Below are positions 24,057-32,019 of a DNA stretch of 40,741 bases, in pieces. The notes under the pieces were generated by a model. It had not been told where the DNA came from. It saw nothing but the letters and a program-made list of their open reading frames with translations, and made no database searches. How positions within the stretch are numbered: the first letter of the stretch is position 1; every line of letters begins with the position of its first letter. A program made the translations under genes and the position numbers. The stretch is from positions 1 to 40,741 of the forward strand of contig CASFWW010000012.1 of assembly GCA_949298505.1 (NCBI GenBank), in the 5' to 3' direction. This stretch comes from Ornithoclostridium sp949298505. Its GTDB lineage: Bacteria; Bacillota; Clostridia; Christensenellales; UBA3700.

Positions 24057-25448
24057 TCAGAATTCGGCGCTACCGGTTGTCCTACTGAACGGAATAACGT
24101 CCCTTATATTCTGCATACCCGTAAGGTACATGATCAGTCTTTCGAAGCCGAGACCGAAGCCCGCGTGCTTTACGCCGCCGTATCTGCGCAGATCGAGATA
24201 CCACCAGTAATCTTCCTCTTTGAGTCCGAGCTCCTTCATGCGTGCGGTCAGAAGGTCGAGTCTCTCCTCTCTCTGCGAACCGCCGATGATCTCGCCTACG
24301 CCGGGAACGAGCATATCGACCGCGGCTACCGTCTTTCCGTCGTCATTGAGACGCATATAGAACGCCTTGATCTCCTTCGGGTAATCGGTGACGAAGATAG
24401 GCTTTTTGAACACCTGTTCCGTGAGGAATCTTTCGTGTTCGGTCTGAAGGTCTGCGCCCCAATATACGGGGTACTGGAACTTGTCTTTATGCTTTTCAAG
24501 TATCTCTACCGCACGAGTATAGGTGACCTTTTCGAAATCGCTGTTTACGATATGGTTAAGCCTTTCGATAAGACCCTTATCCATAAAGTTGTTGAAGAAC
24601 TGCATTTCTTCAGGGCACTTTTCGAGGACGTCTTTAATAACGTACTTGATCATGTCGCGAGCGAGATCCATATCGTCGTTAAGATCGGCGAAAGCAATTT
24701 CAGGCTCAATCATCCAGAACTCAGCGGCGTGGCGGTTGGTATAGCTCTTCTCCGCTCTGAAAGTGGGTCCGAAGGTATAGACGTTGCGGAAAGCGAGCGC
24801 GAAGCACTCAGCATTGAGCTGACCGCTGACGGTAAGATTTGCGCTTTTGCCGAAGAAATCCTGAGAGAAATCTACGCTTCCGTCCTCTTTGAGGGGCGGA
24901 TTCTTGGCATCGAGCGTGGTGACTCTGAACATTTCGCCCGCGCCTTCGCAGTCGCTGCCAGTGATAAGCGGAGTGTTCACGTATATAAAGTTTCTGGAAG
25001 CGAAGAAAGCGTGTATCGCCTGAGCCGCAACGCTTCTGACGCGGAAGACCGCAAGGAAGGTATTCGTTCTGGGACGGAGATGAGCTATCTCGCGCAGAAA
25101 TTCTAAGCTGTGTCTCTTCTTCTGCAAAGGATACTGAGGAGAAGAAGTCGCTTCGACCTCAATGCTCTCCGCTTTGATCTCGTAAGGCTGCTGAGCGTTA
25201 GGGGTAACTACGACGGTGCCTACCACCGAAAGACCTGCGCCGACGTTCTGAGAAACTACGTTCTTATAGCCTTCCATATCCGCGTCCGCGACTATCTGCG
25301 TAGACTTGAACTTAGTACCGTCGTTCAGCTCTATAAAAGCGAAATTCTTGCTGTCTCTTATAGTTCTGACCCAACCGTAAACCTTGACGGTCTGACCGTC
25401 CAGCGCGGCGAACTGCTCGCCCAATTGCCTCAAAGTCAATTCTTGCAT
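24057..25448 (-). CDS. asnS: Asparaginyl-tRNA synthetase
   Basis: Charges tRNA-Asn. The 463 residues are full length. The N-terminal OB fold (about 1-105) includes VKVYGWVRTIRDSKNFAFIEL. The class II core has FLREIAHLRPRTNTFLAVFRVRS, VNTPLITGSDCEGAGEMF, and LTVSGQLNAECFALAFRNVYTFGPTFRAEKS (motif 2 region). It ends with the motif 3 region HAGFGLGFERLIMYLTGM. Asparagine-type residues rather than aspartyl ones (GEMFRVTTLD) support AsnRS. GGAG precedes the ATG at 25448. No T-box is present in the 45-base leader. Confidence 0.96.
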   Translation of the reverse strand: MQELTLRQLGEQFAALDGQTVKVYGWVRTIRDSKNFAFIELNDGTKFKSTQIVADADMEGYKNVVSQNVGAGLSVVGTVVVTPNAQQPYEIKAESIEVEATSSPQYPLQKKRHSLEFLREIAHLRPRTNTFLAVFRVRSVAAQAIHAFFASRNFIYVNTPLITGSDCEGAGEMFRVTTLDAKNPPLKEDGSVDFSQDFFGKSANLTVSGQLNAECFALAFRNVYTFGPTFRAEKSYTNRHAAEFWMIEPEIAFADLNDDMDLARDMIKYVIKDVLEKCPEEMQFFNNFMDKGLIERLNHIVNSDFEKVTYTRAVEILEKHKDKFQYPVYWGADLQTEHERFLTEQVFKKPIFVTDYPKEIKAFYMRLNDDGKTVAAVDMLVPGVGEIIGGSQREERLDLLTARMKELGLKEEDYWWYLDLRRYGGVKHAGFGLGFERLIMYLTGMQNIRDVIPFSRTTGSAEF

Positions 25449-25490
25449 AACTACTCCGTTTGCTTAAAAGCGTGTTTAATAGTATTACTG

Positions 25491-25519
25491 ATTTTAGCAC
25501 ACGGGCGCGCTAAAAGCAA
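25491..25519 (-). promoter_or_regulatory. Promoter of asnS
   Basis: On the minus strand, TTGCTT (25514-25519), 17 bases, TAAAAT (25491-25496) with a TGC extended -10. Confidence 0.6.
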
Positions 25520-25695
25520 ATGAAACGCGCAAAAATGAAAAAATAGCGGATAAATCGCGGACTTTTTCAGCTTATAACGACGATACGCGGCGGCTTAGCG
25601 CAAAAAGCGGCATAAGTATATAAGCGTTTTCGTATCAAGTCTAAATTGCCTGATATTTTAAAATCAAAGGACGGTATGCGCCGAAAAACAGAAAT

Positions 25696-25720
25696 AAAAA
25701 AGGGACTTTTTCAAGTCCCT
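25696..25720 (-). terminator. Terminator of the 6S-like RNA
   Basis: AGGGACTT and AAGTCCCT arms with a four-base loop (25701-25720), followed on the minus strand by T-rich sequence. Confidence 0.85.
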
Positions 25721-25909
25721 CCGACGCGGCAAAGCCGCTGATCTTCAAACAACCAAAGACGAAAAGTTAAAACCCGCTTCAAGCAGGTGGGTATGCTGTG
25801 ACGATGTTCTGTAATCCTCAACGCAAAGCGATTTAACGAGGCACGCCATCCGACCGTCAACTCCGCATTCCCTTATTAGTAACTGCGGTTAATGATATCG
25901 CCTTCGGTC
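25696..25909 (-). ncRNA. Independent structured small RNA, probably 6S RNA
   Basis: A transcript of about 214 bases bounded by its own promoter and terminator, with no reading frame of note. The ends pair: GACCGAAGGCGA (25898-25909) matches TCGTCTTTGGTT (25751-25762) over 12 positions, as in the 6S closing stem. The 3' side has CACAGCATACCCACCTGC and a hairpin of ACCTGC with GCGGGT, similar in place and sequence to the conserved 3' strand of 6S RNA. A further CCGCA/TGCGG hairpin lies on the 5' side. 6S RNA binds and sequesters RNA polymerase. Another standalone RNA class is possible. Confidence 0.55.
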
Positions 25910-25915
25910 AACTAT

Positions 25916-25944
25916 ATTATAGCCCATATACGTCAAAATTACAA
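25916..25944 (-). promoter_or_regulatory. Promoter of the 6S-like RNA
   Basis: On the minus strand, TTGTAA (25939-25944), 17 bases, TATAAT (25916-25921). The predicted start at about 25909 coincides with the first base of the closing stem. Confidence 0.75.
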
Positions 25945-26039
25945 TAGCGAAAAGAAAATTTTACATTAGTGTCAAAAAAACGTTCCGAAAACCGGCATTT
26001 CTTAAAAAATCGCGCTATGCGCAGGTTATTAAGGTTTTC

Positions 26040-26552
26040 TCATTTGCGTGAAACGAGAAATCGCGCCCAGCTTTCGCGCTCGAATTCCCTGCTTGCCGAC
26101 AATTTCAGCAATCCCTCGGTGAGCCCGTTCAACTCCTCTTTCACTTCTGCCGAATCTCTGCCGTATTTCCTGCCCAGCGCGGTAAGCCCGTAAAGCGTAA
26201 GCCCCGCCGCGTGCCTGCCGCTGTGCACGCTCGACGCAGCATGAGCCACCGCTCTTGCCGCCGCTTCTGCGACCGCGTTGCAGCTTTCAGCCGCCGCTCT
26301 GTGCGCCGCGAGGATATATCTGCGAGCCTCGGGCATTCTGATCGCGCCTTTCGCCCACAGAAAAGCTGCTTCCCTTGCCTGCCTCACCCTCTGGTCGTCT
26401 GAATATTCTTCAAACAGTCTGACGTATTTTTCGCAATATTCAAGCGCCCAGACGACCAGACAAAGTTTGTCGAAACCTGCTGCCGCGTCGTAAAACGCGT
26501 CAGTAATCCCGTCGTAAGGCATAAAAAGGAGTTTGCGCTCTTTTGCGCTCAT
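26040..26552 (-). CDS. Imm-5-like (putative immunity) domain protein
   Basis: A 170-residue, largely helical, Ala-rich protein. WALEYCEKYVRLFEEYSDDQRVRQAREAA, then GAIRMPEARRYILAAHRAAAES and AARAVAHAASSVHSGRHAAG, match the pattern of the Imm-5-like family often annotated as putative immunity protein. Actual function is unknown. The ATG at 26552 overlaps the deoC stop in an ATGA, so it is translationally coupled to the deoxynucleoside salvage genes. That position suggests a metabolic rather than toxin-immunity role; this is inference. It is the last gene of the operon. Confidence 0.7.
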   Translation of the reverse strand: MSAKERKLLFMPYDGITDAFYDAAAGFDKLCLVVWALEYCEKYVRLFEEYSDDQRVRQAREAAFLWAKGAIRMPEARRYILAAHRAAAESCNAVAEAAARAVAHAASSVHSGRHAAGLTLYGLTALGRKYGRDSAEVKEELNGLTEGLLKLSASREFERESWARFLVSRK

Positions 26553-27166
26553 AATTCGGAACTTGTGCCGATGCGGGTCGCTCCTGCGTTGATATATACC
26601 ACCGCCGTGTCGTAATCGCGTATGCCGCCGGACGCCTTGATCTTGCATGAACCGCAGTTCGCCTTCATCACTTCGACGGCGTGAAGCGTCGCGCCTCCCT
26701 TGGAAAATCCTGTGCTCGTCTTGACGAAATCCACGCCGGCTTCCGCGCAGAGTCTGCACGCTTTTGCGATCTCCTCGTCAGTCAGCAGGCAGGTCTCAAG
26801 GATCACCTTTATCGTCGCTCCGCACGCGCGGACAAGCATTATGTCCCCGAATACGTAAGCGCTGTCTCCTTCTTTGAGCGCGCCGACCGCGAGCACCATG
26901 TCGATCTCGTCGGCGCCGTCCTCAACGGCTTTTTTTGCTTCGAAAGCCTTTGCTTCCGCGCTCATCGCGCCCAGCGGGAACCCTACCACGCAAGCTACTT
27001 TCACGTCGCTGCCCTCAAGCAGTTTTTTGCATAGCGATACGTAACGCGAATTTACGCAGACGCTCGCGTAATCGTGTTTTTTTGCGGTCTCGCAAAGTTT
27101 TTCTATGTCGGCTTTCGTAGCCTCTGGTTTGAGATTGGTGAAGTCTATGTATTTGTTTATCTCCAT
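26549..27166 (-). CDS. deoC: Deoxyribose-phosphate aldolase
   Basis: Cleaves deoxyribose-5-phosphate to acetaldehyde and glyceraldehyde-3-phosphate. The 205 residues are slightly shorter than usual. Lys149 in VDFVKTSTGF is the Schiff-base lysine; Lys177 in KIKASGGIRD and Asp89 in EIDMV complete the catalytic set. The N-terminus reads YIDFTNLKPEAT, where relatives usually have DHTLLKPEAT, so the conserved His is Phe. It lies seven bases after pdp, which supplies its substrate through deoxyribose-1-phosphate. Confidence 0.95.
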   Translation of the reverse strand: MEINKYIDFTNLKPEATKADIEKLCETAKKHDYASVCVNSRYVSLCKKLLEGSDVKVACVVGFPLGAMSAEAKAFEAKKAVEDGADEIDMVLAVGALKEGDSAYVFGDIMLVRACGATIKVILETCLLTDEEIAKACRLCAEAGVDFVKTSTGFSKGGATLHAVEVMKANCGSCKIKASGGIRDYDTAVVYINAGATRIGTSSEL

Positions 27167-27173
27167 AAATTCC

Positions 27174-28448
27174 TCACTTGACGGTCTTTAAAATAAGCTT
27201 TCTGTCCGTCGGTTTTTTATCTGAAATTTTTACCGAAGCGAGCACGTCTTTTGCAAAAACGACGTCCTCGTATCTGTCGAAATACACCGTTGCCAGAAGT
27301 GAGTCTTCTTCAACGCGGTCTCCTCTGCGCACGTTGTATTTTATTCCCACGTGCGGCGACACGGAGTCTTCTTTTCTGTTCCTTCCGCCGCCGAGCGCAA
27401 GCACGGTCTTTGCCGCTTCCATAGCGTCAACTCTTGCCACGTATCCGGATTTTTCGGAGTACACTTCGATCTTGCAAGCAGCGCGGCACAACGGTTTTTC
27501 AAGCGCGTCAACCTTTGCGCCCTGCGCGGTAAGCATGCAGGCGAACTTCTTCAGCGCGGCGCCCGAAACGACCGCTTCGTCCACGTCCTTTTCTGCTCCT
27601 TCGCAACCGAGAAGCTGAACGCAAAGCGCTTTCGCGACGGTATAAAGCGGACAATCCGTCTTTCCTCTCAGCACTTCGAGCGCGCCTTCGACCTCTAAGG
27701 AATTGCCTATGTAATCAGAAAGCGGCTCGTTCATGTCGGTGATCAACGCGCTGACGTTTCTGCCTGCCCTTTTCCCGACTTTTACCATAAGCGAAGCGAG
27801 TTTTTCCGCGCTTTTCAGGTCATGCATGAACGCCCCATTGCCGCACTTGACGTCGAGAACGATGTTCTTTGCGCCGGAAGCCAGCTTTTTGGACATGATG
27901 GAAGCGGCGATCAGCGGCACGCTTTCCACGGTTGCGGTGACGTCCCTGAGCGCGTACAGGATCTTGTCTGCAGGACATATATCCTTTGTCTGTCCGGCGA
28001 TCGCAAGCCCCGCTTCGTCTATTTGCCTGTAAAATTCTTCTTCGGAAAGCGAAGTGCTGACCCCCTCCACCGCCTCAAGCTTATCCAGCGTTCCGCCCGT
28101 ATGCCCCAGTCCTCTGCCGCTCATCTTGGCGCACACTCTGCCGAGCGCCGCCATTACGGGGATCACGATAAAACTGGTGCTGTCTCCCACGCCCCCGGAC
28201 GAGTGCTTGTCGACCGTCCTGTCGCCGTATGCGGAGAGATCGATCGTGTCGCCGCTTTCAGCCATGGCTGTGGTGAGATAAAAAGTCTCTTCGTCCGTCA
28301 TGCCGTTTATCGCCGTCGCCATAAGCAAAGCAGCGGACTGATAGTCCGCTACGCTGCCGTCGCATACCCCTCTGATCCAGAAACGTATCTGTTCTTCGGA
28401 AAGGGCTTTTTTGTTGCGTTTGTCGTCGATGACGTCGTAGATGCGCAT
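27174..28448 (-). CDS. pdp: Pyrimidine-nucleoside phosphorylase
   Basis: Phosphorolyses uridine, thymidine or deoxyuridine. The 424 residues are typical. DKHSSGGVGDSTSFIVIP binds phosphate, and CAKMSGRGLGHTGGTLDKLE is the family signature; ALRDVTATVESVPLIAASIMSKK follows. The frame extends nine codons upstream, but the ATG at 28448 has AAGGAGATA correctly placed and begins with the family motif MRIYDVIDDKR. It could equally be called deoA; the Firmicute form is usually Pdp. It feeds deoC. Confidence 0.94.
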   Translation of the reverse strand: MRIYDVIDDKRNKKALSEEQIRFWIRGVCDGSVADYQSAALLMATAINGMTDEETFYLTTAMAESGDTIDLSAYGDRTVDKHSSGGVGDSTSFIVIPVMAALGRVCAKMSGRGLGHTGGTLDKLEAVEGVSTSLSEEEFYRQIDEAGLAIAGQTKDICPADKILYALRDVTATVESVPLIAASIMSKKLASGAKNIVLDVKCGNGAFMHDLKSAEKLASLMVKVGKRAGRNVSALITDMNEPLSDYIGNSLEVEGALEVLRGKTDCPLYTVAKALCVQLLGCEGAEKDVDEAVVSGAALKKFACMLTAQGAKVDALEKPLCRAACKIEVYSEKSGYVARVDAMEAAKTVLALGGGRNRKEDSVSPHVGIKYNVRRGDRVEEDSLLATVYFDRYEDVVFAKDVLASVKISDKKPTDRKLILKTVK

Positions 28449-28449
28449 A

Positions 28450-28797
28450 CTATCTCCTTTTTCTCGCGGTGTCAATGATGTTTTTTACCGCGTTTTCGTC
28501 GGCATTTCCGCCCAGCTTCTTTATCGCGTAAACGAGATCGGTGTCAAAAGTCACCGCAACTTCTCTGAAACCGAATTTCTGAGCGAGTTCGTTCTCAAGT
28601 TCCTTTGTGTAACGGGTTATTCCGCTCAGAGTGAACATCGGCTCGGATATCAGCCCTACCGCGAGATAATCACCGGCAGAAGCGTAACAGAACTCCTTGA
28701 CGAGCGGATATTCCGCCAGAAATCCGTTTATGTCGGCATAAGCGGAAGCTACGATCAACTGAGGTGCGGCTAAAGCCGCGATGATAAATGCGTTCAT
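28450..28797 (-). CDS. YhcN-like small protein
   Basis: A 115-residue protein with a hydrophobic N-terminus (MNAFIIAALAAPQLIVASAYA), possibly a signal peptide but without a lipobox. The body, GDYLAVGLISEPMF, then a helix and FREVAVTFDTDLVYAIKKL, follows the alpha-beta pattern of YhcN/YlaJ sporulation proteins. No function can be given. It sits one base from pdp and 35 bases from rsfS, so it belongs to the operon. TGAGGT lies directly before the ATG. Confidence 0.6.
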   Translation of the reverse strand: MNAFIIAALAAPQLIVASAYADINGFLAEYPLVKEFCYASAGDYLAVGLISEPMFTLSGITRYTKELENELAQKFGFREVAVTFDTDLVYAIKKLGGNADENAVKNIIDTARKRR

Positions 28798-28832
28798 ACC
28801 TCAGTTGTGCGCGTTTTCTGCGTTTTTATGCG

Positions 28833-29204
28833 CTATTTCGTATAAGTTTCTCTGAAATCTTCGTAACGGGTCACGTTCTGACCGTTGCCCCAGAGTTGTT
28901 CCAGGCTGTAAAGCCTTCTCGTCTCCTCGTGGAACACGTGTACGACTACGCTGCCGTAATCGACGACCGCCCATCTGCCGTCTCTTTTGCCTTCGCTTCT
29001 GAGCGGCTCGAGAGAATAATTCTTGCTGAGTTCTTCCTCGAGATTGTTGGCAAGCGCCTTGACCTGAGTGGTCGAACGCCCGCTTACGATCACGAAATAG
29101 TCCGCAACGATGGAAAGTTCTCCGATGTCGATGACCGTGATGTCGACGCCTTTCTTGTCGTCGAGAATTTTACAGATCAGATTTTTCAATTCGTTTGCTT
29201 GCAT
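28833..29204 (-). CDS. rsfS: Ribosome silencing factor RsfS
   Basis: Binds uL14 on the large ribosomal subunit and blocks subunit joining in starvation. The 123 residues are typical. DITVIDIGELSIVADYFVIVSGRSTTQVKALA and GRWAVVDYGSVVVHVFHEETRRLYSLEQLW are the family signatures. It follows nadD/yqeK by 11 bases, the conserved Firmicute order. Confidence 0.95.
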   Translation of the reverse strand: MQANELKNLICKILDDKKGVDITVIDIGELSIVADYFVIVSGRSTTQVKALANNLEEELSKNYSLEPLRSEGKRDGRWAVVDYGSVVVHVFHEETRRLYSLEQLWGNGQNVTRYEDFRETYTK

Positions 29205-29215
29205 ATTTTCTCCGT

Positions 29216-30325
29216 TTATTTATAGTAATCCACCGCCTGTCGGGTCAGCGGATATATTTCGCAGTTTTTTTCGATGAGATAATCGTAAGAACGCCTGAGG
29301 CACGCTCTGAAACCCTTTTCAAAGTCTTCGCGTATCAGTTTTCTGAGCGCATCCACCCCGGTGAAATCTCTCGCGTCCTCGAGCATGTCCGCGCAGAAAA
29401 TCAGCTTGTCAAGCGTGTTCATGCCCGGTTTCCCGGTACAATGGCAAGCGATCGCGTCAACGATCTTTGCGTCATTTATTCCGTATTCGTCCATAGCGAG
29501 CACGGCTCCGTAGAACTGGTGCTCCACTTCGCTTCCGGCACAATCCGCCGGCAATTTCGACCTGTCGTGCGGGCTTTTGCTCCTCAGCTTTGCGCAGTCG
29601 TGAAGCATGGCGGCAAGGAATACTTCGTCGTTGTCCAGCCCTAACCGGCACTCGAAATTGAGCCTTAAAGCACATTCGCATGTACGCGCGATGTGATCGA
29701 ACGTTTTGGGCAACACTTCTGCCTTGAGTTTTTCGGCGTAACCGCCGAAGCGCCTGTAAAGCCCGTTGCGCTTGATATAAGCGGCGACGTTTTCAGGAAT
29801 GTCGTCCGTTTTGTCCATGTTTATCAGATACCTGACGCAGGTAGAACTGACCGCTTTCGGCACGTCGCCCACGAGCGTTATGTCCGCGCCCTTTCTGCGC
29901 CAGTAAGCAAGCGCTTTTTCAAATTCTTCTTCTCTGTCCGCTCTGGGAAAAACGATCAGGGGAAGGAGCTTTATCACTTTTTCAGGCTCTTTCCATTTGT
30001 CAAGATCAATAAGGCTGTCACCGCCTATGATATACGCCGCGTCGTCATACCTTTCTTTGATCGTCGGAAGCACGTCGCAGGCGTAATTCACCCCGCCGAG
30101 TTCGTATTCGAGCGTGCAGAGTTCAAATTCCGGACGATCGGAAAGCGCGATCTTCAGCATTTCTATCCTGTCCTCGAACGAGACATTGCAACTCTTGTGC
30201 GGAGGAATTCCGGAAGGGAGAAAAACCACTTTTTCAAGACCGGCTGAAAGCGCCTTTTCAGCCATAGCTATATGAGAATTATGCACGGGGTCGAACGCCC
30301 CGCCGAAAATACCCGTTTTCGCCAT
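29216..30325 (-). CDS. NadD-YqeK fusion: nicotinate-nucleotide adenylyltransferase plus HD-domain dinucleotide hydrolase
   Basis: Two enzymes in one chain of 369 residues. NadD (about 1-193) has GGAFDPVHNSH at 8-18 and VSSTCVRYLI at 159-168, the nucleotidyltransferase signatures, and makes nicotinate adenine dinucleotide. YqeK (about 196-369) has the metal-binding HD pair at His242-Asp243 (AAMLHDCAKL) and the HCTGKPGMNTLDKLIFCADM stretch; YqeK hydrolyses Ap4A-type dinucleotides. In Bacillus these are separate adjacent genes. No stop or shift separates them here. The ATG at 30325 is chosen for the motif MAKTGIFGGAFDP; no Shine-Dalgarno is present and the promoter suggests a leaderless start. 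Confidence 0.93.
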   Translation of the reverse strand: MAKTGIFGGAFDPVHNSHIAMAEKALSAGLEKVVFLPSGIPPHKSCNVSFEDRIEMLKIALSDRPEFELCTLEYELGGVNYACDVLPTIKERYDDAAYIIGGDSLIDLDKWKEPEKVIKLLPLIVFPRADREEEFEKALAYWRRKGADITLVGDVPKAVSSTCVRYLINMDKTDDIPENVAAYIKRNGLYRRFGGYAEKLKAEVLPKTFDHIARTCECALRLNFECRLGLDNDEVFLAAMLHDCAKLRSKSPHDRSKLPADCAGSEVEHQFYGAVLAMDEYGINDAKIVDAIACHCTGKPGMNTLDKLIFCADMLEDARDFTGVDALRKLIREDFEKGFRACLRRSYDYLIEKNCEIYPLTRQAVDYYK

Positions 30326-30331
30326 ATGAAT

Positions 30332-30360
30332 ATTATATATCAAAACGCACGTTCAATCAA
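30332..30360 (-). promoter_or_regulatory. Promoter of the nadD/yqeK-rsfS-pdp-deoC operon
   Basis: On the minus strand, TTGATT (30355-30360), 17 bases, TATAAT (30332-30337). Only six bases separate the -10 from the ATG at 30325, so the mRNA start should fall on or next to the start codon. Confidence 0.7.
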
Positions 30361-30395
30361 TTGTTTTTCAAAATTTTACCTCACGTTTAAACTCC

Positions 30396-31154
30396 GTGAA
30401 AAAAGTCAACAATCAGGATATGCACAGATATATCGACACGTTTTTTATAATACTCGGCGTATTCGTGGTAAGCTTTGTGATCTGCGGACTTCTGACGGCA
30501 AAGTTCGCGGTCAAACTTGCGATTTCCTTTGCCTTTTCGCTTGTCGCCGTATGCGTTCTCGCTTACCTCACACGCGGCGGGAAACGCGGCAACGCGGATT
30601 ACAGATCGTTCGTTACATACTGCCTGCTTTCCGAAGAAAGCGAAACCGCCGCGATGCTCAAAAGCGCGGGATTTCTGTCCGAAAACGCCGCCCCGCTGGA
30701 CGGCTTTTACGTTGCGGACGGCTCTGCGGTTTATCTTCATCTGAAATTCTCACGGCCGTCAGCCGATCTCATAGTCTCCCTTTACAAGAAATGCAGAAAA
30801 AACGCATTGTCCAGGCTCACTGTCTGGTGCACTTCTTTTGAAAGAAAAAGCGTTGCCATATCATGCACTCTGCCGGGCGTTGAAATAAAATTCAGAACGC
30901 TGAAACCGCTGTACAAGTCGCTCAGAAAGAAAAAACTTCTGGACGGAAAGCGGCTGGGAGCGTCACCACGTCCTTCGTTCAGAACGCTTTTGCCCGTGAT
31001 CCTCAGCACGCGCAATTCGTACAGATTCGCGCTGGCGGCGCTTACGCTTTACGCGTTTTCCTTGCTCACTCCTCTCAGAATATATTATATCGTTGCGGCG
31101 ACTTCTACCCTCGTTCTCGCGATCGTATCGAGAATATACGGCGAAAAGATCTGA
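30396..31154 (+). CDS. Membrane protein of unknown function, four predicted helices
   Basis: A 252-residue protein. Two helices at about 13-35 and 38-60 form an N-terminal hairpin, a charged soluble part (about 60-200) follows, and two more helices lie at about 208-225 and 228-246. The soluble part has no motif I recognise. The start is GTG at 30396; an ATG eight codons later has GGA only two bases away and is less likely. It stands alone on the plus strand, divergent from nadD/yqeK by 70 bases. Confidence 0.65.
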   Translation: MKKVNNQDMHRYIDTFFIILGVFVVSFVICGLLTAKFAVKLAISFAFSLVAVCVLAYLTRGGKRGNADYRSFVTYCLLSEESETAAMLKSAGFLSENAAPLDGFYVADGSAVYLHLKFSRPSADLIVSLYKKCRKNALSRLTVWCTSFERKSVAISCTLPGVEIKFRTLKPLYKSLRKKKLLDGKRLGASPRPSFRTLLPVILSTRNSYRFALAALTLYAFSLLTPLRIYYIVAATSTLVLAIVSRIYGEKI

Positions 31155-31193
31155 CCGCGCCGTTTTTCTCCACGCGCGCATGTGTACCGGGGC

Positions 31194-31223
31194 AAATAAA
31201 AACGCGCGCATACAGCGCGCGCA
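31194..31223 (-). terminator. Terminator of the HD-protein operon
   Basis: On the minus strand, GCGCGC and GCGCGC arms around TGTAT (31204-31220), followed by TTTTTATTT. The neighbourhood repeats ACGCGCGCAT at 31172 and 31202. Confidence 0.75.
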
Positions 31224-31285
31224 TGATTGAATATTGTTATATTATAAGGCTTGATTTCCGTTGCCGCTCAGTCCGCTCGGCAGGA

Positions 31286-32008
31286 TCACTCAATATCGTC
31301 GTCGTCCGGCTTGGGAACGTCTTCGATCTGTTTTCTGCTCATTCTCTTGACAGTGTTGATAATGACGTTGTTGATATACAGCCTGAACTCGCACCCGAGG
31401 AACTTAGCCGCCTTTTCGCTCATGACTATGCGGGGAAGGAATATCCTGAGGTAATCCATAACTGACGATGAGTTGTCCATATAGAATTTCACGCTGATGA
31501 TCTTCTTCTCTCCGTCGACAAGCACGATGTTCTTGCGTATCGAATAATTGACGATGTCGTGTATGTCGTCGTTGCGTTCGTTGATCCTTTTCACGCGCGT
31601 GCGGTGCGCGTCGCTCTTGTCCGCGATCACGATTGCCGCCGCAATTTCGTTCACGACGTTGCCTATCTCCTCCTCGTGGTTGCCCACAGCCGTACAGATC
31701 GCGCATACGTCCTCGAGAGGCATGCCCATATCCTTGAGTATAGGATATATGAGAAGTGCGCCCGTCACGCCGTGATCCTTGCGGTTTATCATGTTGCCCA
31801 CGTCGTGTACGTAACCGGCTATCCTCGCAAGTTCCTTGGTCTTTTCGTCATAACCGAGCTTGTCAAGTATCATATAAGCGGTCCGCGAAACGTATCCCAC
31901 GTGTCTGAGACCGTGTTCGGTATACTTCATCGCGCTGAGCACGTGATTGGCTCCGTCGATCAGAAGCTGGATCTCCTTGCTGTTTTTCACGTCTTCGTAA
32001 GTTACCAT
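31286..32008 (-). CDS. HD-domain phosphohydrolase
   Basis: A 240-residue protein. Metal ligands are His36 (GLRHVGYVSR), His68-Asp69 (GYVHDVGNM), the His in RKDHGVTGA, and an IADKSDAHRTRVKR stretch typical of HD proteins. A C-terminal domain (about 160-240) ends in an acidic tail (PKPDDDDIE). Substrate unknown; HD enzymes of this shape cleave nucleotides or phosphodiesters. It is the last gene of an operon, 11 bases after the TPR protein. Confidence 0.85.
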   Translation of the reverse strand: MVTYEDVKNSKEIQLLIDGANHVLSAMKYTEHGLRHVGYVSRTAYMILDKLGYDEKTKELARIAGYVHDVGNMINRKDHGVTGALLIYPILKDMGMPLEDVCAICTAVGNHEEEIGNVVNEIAAAIVIADKSDAHRTRVKRINERNDDIHDIVNYSIRKNIVLVDGEKKIISVKFYMDNSSSVMDYLRIFLPRIVMSEKAAKFLGCEFRLYINNVIINTVKRMSRKQIEDVPKPDDDDIE

Positions 32009-32019
32009 ATTCCCTCCCT

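Noticed and set aside
25449..25490. A T-box for asnS
   Set aside because: The leader is only about 45 bases and lacks the AGGGTGGNACCGCG-type element.
26040..26759. A longer 239-codon version of the Imm-5-like gene
   Set aside because: The extra N-terminal part is deoC read in another frame. The ATG at 26552, overlapping the deoC stop, is the sensible start.
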